Assembly (NCBI GenBank): GCA_947478535.1
Contig: CANJXD010000001.1
Location: forward strand, 1-46,968
DNA: 46,968 nt
Origin: Acetobacteraceae bacterium
Lineage (GTDB): Bacteria; Pseudomonadota; Alphaproteobacteria; Acetobacterales; Acetobacteraceae
Direction of reading: 5' to 3'
Shown: in pieces, positions 25,506-34,551 of the stretch
Layout: every line of letters starts with the position of its first letter
Numbering within the stretch: position 1 is the stretch's first letter
Program-made: the position numbers and the translations under genes
Notes under the pieces: model-generated
What the model was told of the DNA's origin: nothing
What the model saw: only the letters and a program-made list of their open reading frames with translations
Database searches by the model: none

Positions 25506-25934
25506 CTATTCGGCTCCCGCGGCGTGCAGGTCTTCGGCACCGAAGGCGGCCGGCAGCAGTGCGCCGATTGTGGTGCTGCGAAGCGCACCGGCGGCATCGC
25601 GGGTAATGACGCGCAGCGCCCCATCCCGGGAGAATTCGGACAGCACCTGCCGGCACATCCCACACGGGCCAAGCGCGATGCCGGTGGGACCCGCGATGGC
25701 AATCGCGGTGAAGCGCCGATGGCCGGACGCCACGGCGGCGACAATGGCGGTGCGCTCGGCGCAGATCGTGGCGCCGTAGCTGGCGTTTTCGACATTGCAG
25801 CCGCGCTGGATGCTGCCGTCCTCCGCCAGCAGCGCGGCACCGACCTGGAAACGGGAATAGGGGGCGTGGGCGAAGCCCCGGGCGGCTTCGGCCTCGCGCA
25901 TCAGGCTCGCATCGGTGGCGGGATTGTCGGACAT
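25506..25934 (-). CDS. cdd: Cytidine deaminase
   Basis: A 142-residue cytoplasmic zinc enzyme that deaminates cytidine and deoxycytidine in pyrimidine salvage. The catalytic block CNVENASYGATICAERTA gives Cys58 as zinc ligand and Glu60 as the proton shuttle. PCGMCRQVLSEF gives the other two zinc ligands, Cys91 and Cys94. This is the short tetrameric type at normal length. It appears as a single-gene unit downstream of the RTX cluster. Confidence 0.95.
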   Translation of the reverse strand: MSDNPATDASLMREAEAARGFAHAPYSRFQVGAALLAEDGSIQRGCNVENASYGATICAERTAIVAAVASGHRRFTAIAIAGPTGIALGPCGMCRQVLSEFSRDGALRVITRDAAGALRSTTIGALLPAAFGAEDLHAAGAE

Positions 25935-25977
25935 CCCGTGATGGAGCGACGCGGCGGCCGCGGCGTCAAGGCGCCGC

Positions 25978-26015
25978 GTACCCGACCCAGCCGCTTACGC
26001 GGCTGGGTCGGGTAC
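25978..26015. terminator. Perfect 17-bp hairpin with TTAC loop
   Basis: Arms GTACCCGACCCAGCCGC and its exact complement enclose a four-base loop TTAC. It lies 15 bases beyond the stop of the first RTX gene and upstream of cdd on the minus strand. No T-tract follows, so rho-independent function is uncertain. Confidence 0.6.
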
Positions 26016-26029
26016 AAGAGGCAGCCGCA

Positions 26030-26653
26030 TCAGGTCATGCAGGCGATGCGTTCCAGGTTGCTGAAGGTCAGCGTCTGGTCGCCGATGGTGATGCTGCCGC
26101 TGGCGGAGACGCTGTTGCCGGCGGCATCGAGGAAGGCGAAGGACCCGTTGGGCGTCATCGTCAGGGTGAGCCCCGGCGTGTCGAGGCTCAGGCCATCGGC
26201 CAGCTGATCCGCCGTGATGCCATCGAGCAAGACATAGTCCGTGCCATCGCCACCATCGAAACTGTCATTGCCGTCGCCGATCCCCCAGATATAGCCATCG
26301 GTGTTCCCCCCGCCGAGGGCCGTGTCACTGGCATTGTCCTCAAACCCGCCATCGAGCAGGTCTTGCCCCGCGCCGCCGGACATCTGGTCCGATCCGGAGC
26401 CGCCATAGAGGTAGTCATTGCCGCGATTGCCCGAGAGGGTGTCATCGCCGGACCCGCCGCTGACGACATCATCGCCCTTGCCGCCGGACACCTCATCATT
26501 GCCGCCGCCGGCAAAGATCATGTCATCGCCCGCTCGACCGCTGAAACTCTCGCCGGCCGTGGTGCCGACCAGCGTATCGGCGCCCGATGTCCCGGCCGTG
26601 CCGCCGGTGACCTTGTCGAGCGCCTTGTCATCAAGCCTGGTGGGCTGGGTCAT
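26030..26653 (-). CDS. RTX calcium-binding protein with double-glycine leader (RTX1)
   Basis: A 207-residue protein, the smallest of three RTX paralogues here. The N-terminal 18 residues, MTQPTRLDDKALDKVTGG, resemble a bacteriocin-type double-glycine leader. Roughly eight glycine-rich nonapeptide repeats of the GGxGxDxUx type follow (GRAGDDMIFAGGGNDEV, then GGKGDDVVSGGSGDDTL), which bind calcium and fold after export. A WGIGDGNDSFDGGDGTD motif leads into a ~70-residue C-terminal module shared with the paralogues. RTX proteins usually leave by type I secretion; no exporter is nearby. GGAG lies close before the start codon. Confidence 0.85.
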   Translation of the reverse strand: MTQPTRLDDKALDKVTGGTAGTSGADTLVGTTAGESFSGRAGDDMIFAGGGNDEVSGGKGDDVVSGGSGDDTLSGNRGNDYLYGGSGSDQMSGGAGQDLLDGGFEDNASDTALGGGNTDGYIWGIGDGNDSFDGGDGTDYVLLDGITADQLADGLSLDTPGLTLTMTPNGSFAFLDAAGNSVSASGSITIGDQTLTFSNLERIACMT

Positions 26654-26990
26654 GAGATTCTCCGGGGTTGGTCGCCATGCGGACAGATTGGCAGGCCTTG
26701 CGGCGGGACTGAACCAGAAGGTTTCGATGCGCGCGATAGGAGCGCGCTATGGGTGGGGTGGCACTGGATCGCCTCCCGAATTCCGCCGCTGGGAATGGGG
26801 TCGGTTGGTAGTGCCGCCGGGCGGAGCGCATGTGGCCCAGCGCAGTCAAAGCCTGAGCTGCGCCGCGCATGGCGTTGACGGCGTCGTTCAAAGCACCCGT
26901 TCGCAGGGAGTCGGCGCTGTTCGTGCCTTCCCGGCTCACGCCACCGATGACGCAGGCCAATTCGTCGAGGGAGATCGGGTGGCGTCGGAT
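26631..26990 (-). CDS. Candidate double-glycine-leader peptide gene or pseudogene
   Basis: A minus-strand frame between RTX2 and RTX1 begins, just after the RTX2 stop, with IRRHPISLDELACVIGG. This is almost the same leader as in the RTX paralogues, but no RTX repeat follows; the next part reads VSREGTNSADSLRTGALND and then NAMRGAAQALTALGHMRSA. The frame has no ATG, GTG or TTG before the leader; the codon at the expected place is ATC, with GGGGCGAG before it, and the only standard start (TTG 26960) would cut the leader. It runs 119 codons and overlaps the RTX1 start by 23 bases. The second half has weaker codon bias and may be non-coding. Confidence 0.35.
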   Translation of the reverse strand: MRRHPISLDELACVIGGVSREGTNSADSLRTGALNDAVNAMRGAAQALTALGHMRSARRHYQPTPFPAAEFGRRSSATPPIARSYRAHRNLLVQSRRKACQSVRMATNPGESHDPAHQA

Positions 26991-27000
26991 CTCGCCCCGG

Positions 27001-27783
27001 TCAGGACCAGCCGTCGGCGCGGATCGTCTCGATGCCGCGGAAGGTCAGCGTCTCGCCGCCCAGGGTCACGGTGCCGGAGACGCCGAGGGGCTGGCCTGCG
27101 CTGTTGGTGAAGGTGATGAAGCCTCCCTGCCCGATCTGCACGTTCACCCCCGCGGTGAGCAGCTCGAGCCCGGCCACCACCTGCTGCCAGGTGACCCCAA
27201 CCATGGTGAGCGCATCGCGGCCGGTCCCGCCGTCGAGGGTGTCGTTGCCTTCGCCGGGCCGCCAGAGGAGTTCGTCATCGCCGGAGCCGCCATCGAGGAG
27301 GTCCGCCGCGCGGTCGGGCCAGCCCTGCGCGCCGCCCCAAAGCAGATCATTGCCCTCGCCGCCCTGCAGCGTGTCGTGGCCCAGGCCACCGGCGAGGGAA
27401 TCATCGCCCGCACCGCCCGCGATCTGGTCCTGGCCGACATCGCCCATGACGAAATCACCCCCGGCCCCACCCTCGACGGTGTCGTCGCCGTTGCCGGCCC
27501 AGAGCGTATCCCGCCCCTCGCCGCCGCGCAGTTCATCGTTGCCCTCGTCGCCATACAAGGTGTCGTCGCCGCTGCCGCCGTCGAGCGTGTCGTGTCCTTG
27601 CCCGCCCCGCGCCTGATCGGCACCGTCACCGCTGGAAATGCTGTCATCGCCGCCATGGCCGAAGACTTGGTCGTCGTCGTCGAAGCTGCGGAGCAGGTTG
27701 GCGCTGCCGGTGCCCTCGACGGTCTTGCCGCCGGTGACCAGGTGCAGGTCCTTGGGGGAGATCGGTCGCGGGGTAGGGCACAT
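27001..27783 (-). CDS. RTX calcium-binding protein with double-glycine leader (RTX2)
   Basis: A 260-residue paralogue. The leader is MCPTPRPISPKDLHLVTGG, with Gly-Gly at residues 18-19. About ten RTX nonapeptide repeats follow (GGQGHDTLDGGSGDDTLYG, then GGEGRDTLWAGNGDDTV). RPGEGNDTLDGGTGRD precedes the shared C-terminal module, which here contains FTNSAGQPLGVSGTVTLGG and ends TFRGIETIRADGWS. The start at 27783 is chosen because it aligns with the starts of RTX1 and RTX3; an earlier in-frame start at 27870 would add 29 unrelated residues. It is expected to be exported and calcium-folded; function is unknown. Confidence 0.83.
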   Translation of the reverse strand: MCPTPRPISPKDLHLVTGGKTVEGTGSANLLRSFDDDDQVFGHGGDDSISSGDGADQARGGQGHDTLDGGSGDDTLYGDEGNDELRGGEGRDTLWAGNGDDTVEGGAGGDFVMGDVGQDQIAGGAGDDSLAGGLGHDTLQGGEGNDLLWGGAQGWPDRAADLLDGGSGDDELLWRPGEGNDTLDGGTGRDALTMVGVTWQQVVAGLELLTAGVNVQIGQGGFITFTNSAGQPLGVSGTVTLGGETLTFRGIETIRADGWS

Positions 27784-27913
27784 CGGTTCGGACTGCCTGA
27801 TGGGGTTGGGTTGCCGGATCTTATCGCTGCCGCCGCCGCGCCGGGACGGGATTTTTCCTCTCGCGTCCATCGACGGCGCCTATGGCACGGAGGTGAACCG
27901 TCCCAGGCAGGGG

Positions 27914-27941
27914 ACAACCCGGACCTTGTGGCCCGGGTTGT
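27914..27941. terminator. Hairpin ACAACCCGG / CCGGGTTGT
   Basis: Nine-base perfect arms around the ten-base loop ACCTTGTGGC. The loop is almost the same as that of the typA terminator (29035-29062) although the stems differ. Confidence 0.55.
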
Positions 27942-27986
27942 TCCAGAAGCTGTGCGATGATGCGGCGTAACGCCGCCTGAGCGTTA

Positions 27987-28025
27987 GCGAACGGCTTACG
28001 CCGCTTCGCGCTCCGACCGGCGCGC
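27987..28025. repeat. 39-bp direct repeat matching the typA 3' end, copy A
   Basis: It matches 29109-29147 at 36 of 39 positions. On the minus strand it encodes an ARRSEREAA-stop tail, against ARRSESEAA-stop at the end of TypA. Confidence 0.85.
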
Positions 28026-28151
28026 CCGGACGCGTTTCGTGAGAACCTGGCGGTCTCGCTGTGAGTGCTGGAGGACAACCCTGCTCTGGCCGGTGACCGC
28101 GCCGCTCTGCTGCGCGAAGCCGGTGTACCCAAAAAACACTGGTTTGGGGGT

Positions 28152-28186
28152 CCGGGGGCAAGGGGTCACTACCCCTTGGCCCCCGG
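28152..28186 (-). terminator. Terminator after RTX3
   Basis: A GC-rich stem CCGGGGGCCAAGGGGT / ACCCCTTGCCCCCGG (minus-strand sense) with a four-base loop and one bulged base, 14 bases after the RTX3 stop. A TTTTTT run follows about 20 bases later. Confidence 0.65.
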
Positions 28187-28199
28187 CCTTCACCCCCGG

Positions 28200-28919
28200 T
28201 CAGTCCTCGGGTTTCGCCCAGATCTGTTCGATATTCTCGAACACCACGGTTTCCGTGCCGATGGTCAGCGTGCCGGAGACGGAGACCGGGTTGCCCCGTT
28301 CATCGACGAAGCGCAGCGTTCCATCGGTGCCGATCATCATCCCGACGTTCGGATCGGACAGGTAGAGCATGGACCGGACGGTTTCCTGGCTGACGCCGGT
28401 GATCATCAGCTTATCCGTGCCGGTGCCGCCATCCACCCGGTCGTTGCCGTCGCCGGGGCCCCAGACGATGGTGTCGGCGTTGGCGCCGCCGTCGATCGTA
28501 TCCCGTGCTCCGTCCCCGATGCCGCCGAACAGGATATCCGCGCCGTCGCCGCCGGTGATGGTATCCTCGCCCGCGCCGCCGTCGATGACATCCCGCCCCG
28601 CACCACCATCGAGCAGGTCATCGCCGGTACCGCCGAAGATGGCATCGGCGCCGCGATCGCCGGAGATGGTGTCATCGCCGGTGCCGCCAGAGGTGGTGTC
28701 ATCGCCGCTGCCGCCGGAGATTTCGTCGCTGCCGGCGCCGGCGCTGATCGCGTCGTCGCCGGCGCCGCCGGACAGGCTGTCGTTAGCCTCCATGCCGAAG
28801 ATGACATCGTTCCCTGCGCCGGTGGCGATGCTGTCGGCGTCGCTGCCGCCGAAGAAATTTGCCCCGCCGCTGACGCGGGCCAGATCGTCCATCGAGAGGG
28901 GCTTCGGGGTGGTGGGCAT
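28200..28919 (-). CDS. RTX calcium-binding protein with double-glycine leader (RTX3)
   Basis: A 239-residue paralogue with the clearest leader of the set: MPTTPKPLSMDDLARVSGG, Gly-Gly at residues 18-19. It fits the classic LSxxELxxIxGG pattern of peptides cleaved by C39-type transporters. About eleven RTX repeats follow (GGAGDDAISAGAGSDEISG, then GGTGDDLLDGGAGRDVIDG). WGPGDGNDRVDGGTGTD leads into the shared C-terminal module with VDERGNPVSVSGTLTIG and VFENIEQIWA. The gene has its own terminator and lies between 39-bp repeats derived from the typA end, so it may have been duplicated or inserted. Function is unknown. Confidence 0.86.
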   Translation of the reverse strand: MPTTPKPLSMDDLARVSGGANFFGGSDADSIATGAGNDVIFGMEANDSLSGGAGDDAISAGAGSDEISGGSGDDTTSGGTGDDTISGDRGADAIFGGTGDDLLDGGAGRDVIDGGAGEDTITGGDGADILFGGIGDGARDTIDGGANADTIVWGPGDGNDRVDGGTGTDKLMITGVSQETVRSMLYLSDPNVGMMIGTDGTLRFVDERGNPVSVSGTLTIGTETVVFENIEQIWAKPED

Positions 28920-29034
28920 GGGGGATCTCTGGTCGGTGTTTCCGGGTAGGGAACCATAATCAGAGAGCGCCGAGGCTTGGAAGGCGCCTGACGCCGATCA
29001 CCGCCATAGGCGTGGCCGATGGGGTGGACAGCAG

Positions 29035-29062
29035 AACGCCCGGACCTTGCGGCCCGGGCGTT
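29035..29062 (-). terminator. Terminator after typA
   Basis: Nine-base perfect arms AACGCCCGG / CCGGGCGTT with loop ACCTTGCGGC, about 55 bases beyond the typA stop. Confidence 0.65.
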
Positions 29063-29117
29063 GTCCGGTTCAGCCAGCCAGCCAACGGCTTACGCCGCTT
29101 AGTTGTTGGCGAACAGC

Positions 29118-30947
<1,830 letters not shown>

Positions 30948-30985
30948 GGGGCAGTACGGCTTTCGTTCGGGCCGACCCGCGCCAT

Positions 30986-31019
30986 CCCGTGACTGACCGT
31001 TTCGGACGGTCCTCACGGG
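30986..31019 (-). promoter_or_regulatory. Structured leader hairpin upstream of typA
   Basis: A long imperfect stem: outer arms CCCGTGA / TCACGGG, inner arms GACCGT / ACGGTC, loop of five bases, with a 2:1 internal loop between. It lies 39 bases upstream of the typA start, probably in the mRNA leader. It could affect translation; no known riboswitch is recognised. Confidence 0.5.
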
Positions 31020-31141
31020 CTCAAGGCAGGGGCCTTTGGATTGATGCGGCGCACACATACGGGGGCCGGCGCAAAAAAGCGAGCAAGAACCGCGCCTATG
31101 GACGGGCGGCTGCCCTGCATGGGACGAGGGGCGCCGAGAAA

Positions 31142-31159
31142 GGGGACGTTTCCGTCCCC
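31142..31159 (-). terminator. Rho-independent terminator of the PfkB kinase gene
   Basis: A perfect 7-bp stem GGGGACG / CGTCCCC with a four-base loop, followed on the minus strand by TTTCTC, 20 bases after the kinase stop. Confidence 0.75.
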
Positions 31160-31179
31160 CCGGCTCACCCACCAGTCGA

Positions 31180-32172
31180 TCAACCCCTGGCGACGAGGGC
31201 CTTAAGATCGGTCTGCGGGCGGGCGCCGAAATGGCTGATCGCCTCGGCCGCCGCCACGCTGCCCCAGCGGCCGCATTCGGCCAGCGCCTTGCCCTGGGCG
31301 AGCCCGGCGAGGAAGCCGGCGGCATAGGCATCGCCGGCGCCGGTGGTGTCCACCACCTGGGTCGGCACGGCGGGGACGGTGACAGTCTCGGCGCCGGCGA
31401 TGACGACGCTGCCCTTCTCGCTGCGGGTCACCGCGGCCAGCGCCACCTCCTGGCGGAGTTGGGCGAGGGCTGCGTCGAAATCCTCAGTCTCATACAGCGA
31501 GAGGAGTTCGGCCTCATTGGCGAACAGGATATCCGTCTCCTCCTGCACGAAGGCGCGGAAGGCGGCGCGATGGCGGCCAACGCAGAAGGCATCGGAGAGC
31601 GTCAGTGCCACTTTCCGACCGGCCGCATGGGCGGCCTGGGAGGCTTTCCGAAAGGCGGCCTGGGCGGCGGGCGGGTCGAACAGATAGCCCTCGAGGTAGA
31701 TGACGCCGGCGGAGGCGACCTCGGCCTCATCCACATCATCGGGGCCGAAGGTGACGCAGGCGCCGAGGAAGGTGTTCATCGTGCGCTGGCCGTCCGGCGT
31801 CACCAGGATCAGGCAGCGGGCCGTCGGCGCGCCTTCGGCCAGGGGCGCGGTGGGGAAGCGGACGCCGGCAGCGCGGATATCGTGCGCGAAGACGCGGCCG
31901 AGTTCGTCATCGGCGACCTTGCCGAGGAAGCCGACGCGGGCGCCGAGGGCGGCCGCCACCGCGCAGGTATTGCCGGCAGACCCGCCGGAGCTTTCGACGC
32001 CGGCGCCCATGGCGGCATAGATCGCCCCCGCAGCGGCCGCGTCGATCAGCGCCATGCCGCCCTTGGCCATGCCCTGGGCAGCGAGGAAGGCGTCGTCCGC
32101 CCGCGCCTGGACATCGACGATGGCGTTGCCGATGCCGAGGATATCGAGTGTCGGCAGGGTGGGGCTGGGCAT
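31180..32172 (-). CDS. PfkB-family carbohydrate/adenosine kinase
   Basis: A 330-residue cytoplasmic sugar or nucleoside kinase. The PfkB signature 2 DTTGAGDAYAAGF is at residues 275-287 and holds the catalytic aspartate; the N-terminal GIGNAIVDVQAR and SSGGSAGNTCAVAAAL are typical of the adenosine-kinase-like branch. It is commonly annotated as adenosine kinase in alphaproteobacteria, but substrate cannot be fixed from sequence. It has its own terminator and is divergent from the EI24 gene. Confidence 0.9.
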   Translation of the reverse strand: MPSPTLPTLDILGIGNAIVDVQARADDAFLAAQGMAKGGMALIDAAAAGAIYAAMGAGVESSGGSAGNTCAVAAALGARVGFLGKVADDELGRVFAHDIRAAGVRFPTAPLAEGAPTARCLILVTPDGQRTMNTFLGACVTFGPDDVDEAEVASAGVIYLEGYLFDPPAAQAAFRKASQAAHAAGRKVALTLSDAFCVGRHRAAFRAFVQEETDILFANEAELLSLYETEDFDAALAQLRQEVALAAVTRSEKGSVVIAGAETVTVPAVPTQVVDTTGAGDAYAAGFLAGLAQGKALAECGRWGSVAAAEAISHFGARPQTDLKALVARG

Positions 32173-32257
32173 GGGGCGGAACCTCGGGGGAGCGAGAGGG
32201 GAAAGTGAAGGGCGGCGGAAGTTGCCGGAAGCGGGGCGCCGGGGCTAGTGCCTGAGG

Positions 32258-32947
32258 ATGTTCAACGCGCTTCTGCTGGCGATCCGCCAGCTTCCGGACC
32301 CAGCCTTTCGCCGCCCCGTGCTGCTGGGCGCGGGTGTGGCGCTGCTGGCCATCCTCGGGCTTGGCGCGGCGTCCGCCTGGGGGTTGGGGCATCTGGCGGC
32401 CGGTACCGGGTGGTTCGCGGGCGTCGCGGCGGCGGCAGGGGGGCTGCTGGTGCTGGTGGCATCCTGGTTCCTGTTCCTGCCGCTGGTGCTGGCGATCGGG
32501 GGGCTTTTCCTGGATGGCGTCGCCGCGGCGGTGGAGGCGCGGTACTACCCCTGGCTCGGCCCGCCCCAAGGCAGCCCGGTTGCGGCGCAGATCGGGTCTG
32601 CCCTGGGGCTGGCGGCGAAGATGGCGGGGCTGACGCTGATCCTGCTGCCGCTATCCCTGCTGCTGCCGGTGGTTGGCACGGTGGCGCTGTGGCTGGTTGC
32701 GGCGATCGCGCTGGGGGAAGGGCTGTTCGACGGCGTCGCCCAGCGGCGGATGGGGGGCCAGGCCGCCGCGGCGCTACGTCGCCGCCGGCGCGGCGTGGTG
32801 TGGGCGCTGGGGGCTGTGCTGGCCGCGCTGGCTGCCATCCCGGTGCTCAACCTGCTGGTGCCGGTGCTGGGCACGGCCGCCATGACCCACCTGTTGCACC
32901 AGGGGGATACGGCGCTTGGACGCGGCACTGCAGGGCGGCTCGGATGA
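32258..32947 (+). CDS. EI24 domain-containing membrane protein (CysZ-like)
   Basis: A 229-residue inner-membrane protein with five or six hydrophobic segments (GAGVALLAILGLGAASAWG, then LLVLVASWFLFLPLVLAIGG). The LFLDGVAAAVEARYYP motif after the second segment and the C-terminal NLLVPVLGTAAMTHL match the EI24/CysZ family, of which CysZ takes up sulfate in enterobacteria. No cysteine-synthesis genes are nearby, so transport of sulfate is not claimed. Confidence 0.88.
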   Translation: MFNALLLAIRQLPDPAFRRPVLLGAGVALLAILGLGAASAWGLGHLAAGTGWFAGVAAAAGGLLVLVASWFLFLPLVLAIGGLFLDGVAAAVEARYYPWLGPPQGSPVAAQIGSALGLAAKMAGLTLILLPLSLLLPVVGTVALWLVAAIALGEGLFDGVAQRRMGGQAAAALRRRRRGVVWALGAVLAALAAIPVLNLLVPVLGTAAMTHLLHQGDTALGRGTAGRLG

Positions 32948-33156
32948 TTTCCCCGCGCCGGGCCGATTCGGAATCCGGGGGATGACTCTGTGGACAAGTA
33001 TGGGAAAAGGGCCGCTGCCGTTGTCTTTCCGCCGCTCGCCATGTTAGCCGGTGGCTGAGCACGGAGCGTGGCGGCGTGCTTCCCGCGGCGTGGCGTGACG
33101 AACGCGATGCGGCGGGTTGCGCCTTCGCCACCTTCGACCGTTGAAGGGGACCGATC

Positions 33157-33837
33157 ATGAATGTCTTCGGCCGCCGGCGCGAGGAAAAGCCGGCCGCGCC
33201 CAGTCCCGAACCGCAGCCTGCCACCGTGCCCACCGCCCGTGACCCGGAGCTGGGCGCTCCTCCGTTCCGACCCACCAGGGATGTTGCCACCATGAGCCTG
33301 CCCCCGAAGCCGACCGCGCCGACCCCCACCATGCCCCTGGGCCCCACGCCGCCGGCCGGGACCGCAATCCCGCCGCGCCCGCCCCAGATGGGCCAGATGG
33401 GCATGCCCGGCGGTGGCCCCGGCCAGCAGCCCGGCATGCCTGGCATGCCGACGCCCCAGCGCGGCGGGCCGGAACGCCGCACCCTGGTCGTCGGCCGCGG
33501 CATCAGCCTGCAGGGCACGGTGACGGATGCCGAGCGCCTGGTGGTCGAAGGCACGGTCGAGAGCCAGATGATCCAGGCGACCGAGCTGGCGATCAGCCAG
33601 ACCGGTGTCTTCAAGGGTGAAGTGCAGGTCGAGGACGCCGAAATCGCCGGCACCTTCGACGGCACCCTGACCGCGCGCGGCCAGCTCGTCATCCGCGGCA
33701 CCGGCCGCATCGTCGGCGTGGCGCGCTGCCGCCGCCTGATGGTCGAGGATGGCGGCCAGATCTCCGGCCGGATGGAAATGCTGGGCGACGCCCAGGTGCC
33801 GCCCGGCCCGGCGCCGCGCGGCTACGCGGAAGGCTGA
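33157..33837 (+). CDS. Bactofilin (polymer-forming cytoskeletal protein)
   Basis: A 226-residue protein with the bactofilin beta-helix at about residues 105-215. Evidence is the repeated hydrophobic/glycine pattern RTLVVGRGISLQGTVT, RLVVEGTVES, VFKGEVQVEDAEIAGTFDG and GQLVIRGTGRIVG. A long Pro/Met/Gly-rich disordered arm of about 100 residues precedes it (PGGGPGQQPGMPGMP), longer than usual. Bactofilins polymerise without nucleotides and shape the cell. A GAAGGGGA ribosome site precedes the ATG. A lipoprotein gene follows 52 bases later. Confidence 0.92.
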   Translation: MNVFGRRREEKPAAPSPEPQPATVPTARDPELGAPPFRPTRDVATMSLPPKPTAPTPTMPLGPTPPAGTAIPPRPPQMGQMGMPGGGPGQQPGMPGMPTPQRGGPERRTLVVGRGISLQGTVTDAERLVVEGTVESQMIQATELAISQTGVFKGEVQVEDAEIAGTFDGTLTARGQLVIRGTGRIVGVARCRRLMVEDGGQISGRMEMLGDAQVPPGPAPRGYAEG

Positions 33838-33889
33838 CAGGGCCGTGAGGCCCTTGGGGGCACACCGGGGTGATCATTGCACCGCCCCG

Positions 33890-34414
33890 GTGCGCCCCTT
33901 GTTTCACCTGTTGATCCTGCCGGCGCTGCTGCTGCCGGCAGCCTGCGCACAGCAGCCGACGGATGCCGCGGAAGTGCTGCAGGAAGCCCTGGCCTCCCAC
34001 CAGGCCTCGATTGCCGGAATCGCCCCGCGCCCCGCGGCCGCGGGGGGTGAAGGCGCGCCGCCCGGGGCGGGCACGCCGCCGGTTTCCAGGCCCTCGCCGC
34101 CCGGCACCGCGCCGACGCTGGCGGGCCAGCTTGTCGGACAGCCGCCCGATGTCATCACCCGCTGGCTGGGGGAGCCGCGGCTGAAGCGGGAAGAAGGCAA
34201 TGCGGAGGTCTGGCACTACCAGGCGCCGCAATGCCACCTGGATATCGTGCTGTATCGGGAAGACGGGCCGGCGCCGGCGTTGCGGGTTGCCTTCGCGGCC
34301 GCCCGGGCGGTGGGCACGGCGCGGCGCGGGGAAGCGGCCTGCCTGCGGGATATCCAGCGCGGGACGGGGCTGCGGCCAAGCCAGGCACCGCTCGAGGAAG
34401 TGGCGGGCGCCTGA
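33890..34414 (+). CDS. Putative lipoprotein
   Basis: A 174-residue protein with a lipoprotein signal: GTG start, then PLFHLLILPALLLPAAC with a lipobox Cys at residue 17. After an Ala/Pro/Gly-rich linker the C-terminal domain reads LVGQPPDVITRWLGEPRLKR and CHLDIVLYRED. This resembles a BamE/SmpA-type small lipoprotein fold, but I am not sure. An earlier in-frame GTG near 33845 would overlap less sensible sequence. It is likely to sit in the periplasm-facing outer or inner membrane, close to bactofilin on the same strand. Confidence 0.7.
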   Translation: MRPLFHLLILPALLLPAACAQQPTDAAEVLQEALASHQASIAGIAPRPAAAGGEGAPPGAGTPPVSRPSPPGTAPTLAGQLVGQPPDVITRWLGEPRLKREEGNAEVWHYQAPQCHLDIVLYREDGPAPALRVAFAAARAVGTARRGEAACLRDIQRGTGLRPSQAPLEEVAGA

Positions 34415-34551
34415 TGCCGTCCTGGCGATAGGGCGCGAGGGGCCCTGGCCCAGGGTGCCGGTGAGATCGATTTTGTTGTCTGGCTGCCAATGGCGCTGGA
34501 CAGTGGGTGGACAGGCTCCATACTTCCTGCGTCCGAGACAGGAGCCTGGCC

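Larger units (their letters stand above)
27784..28199. other. Spacer between RTX3 and RTX2, with terminators and a typA-end-like repeat
   Basis: About 416 bases without a supported gene. It holds a strong hairpin just after RTX3, a 39-bp repeat matching the 3' end of typA, a GCGGCG-TAA-CGCCGC palindrome near 27962 and another terminator-like hairpin at 27914-27941. A short minus-strand frame ending ARRSEREAA is best read as a remnant of typA's last codons. Confidence 0.6.

Noticed and set aside
27996..28193. A short minus-strand frame ending ARRSEREAA
   Set aside because: There is no ribosome site and no domain; its end is explained by a copy of the typA 3' end.
32989..32997. A DnaA-box-like TGTGGACAA near the bactofilin gene
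   Set aside because: It is a single isolated site without an AT-rich block or neighbours; such matches occur by chance.
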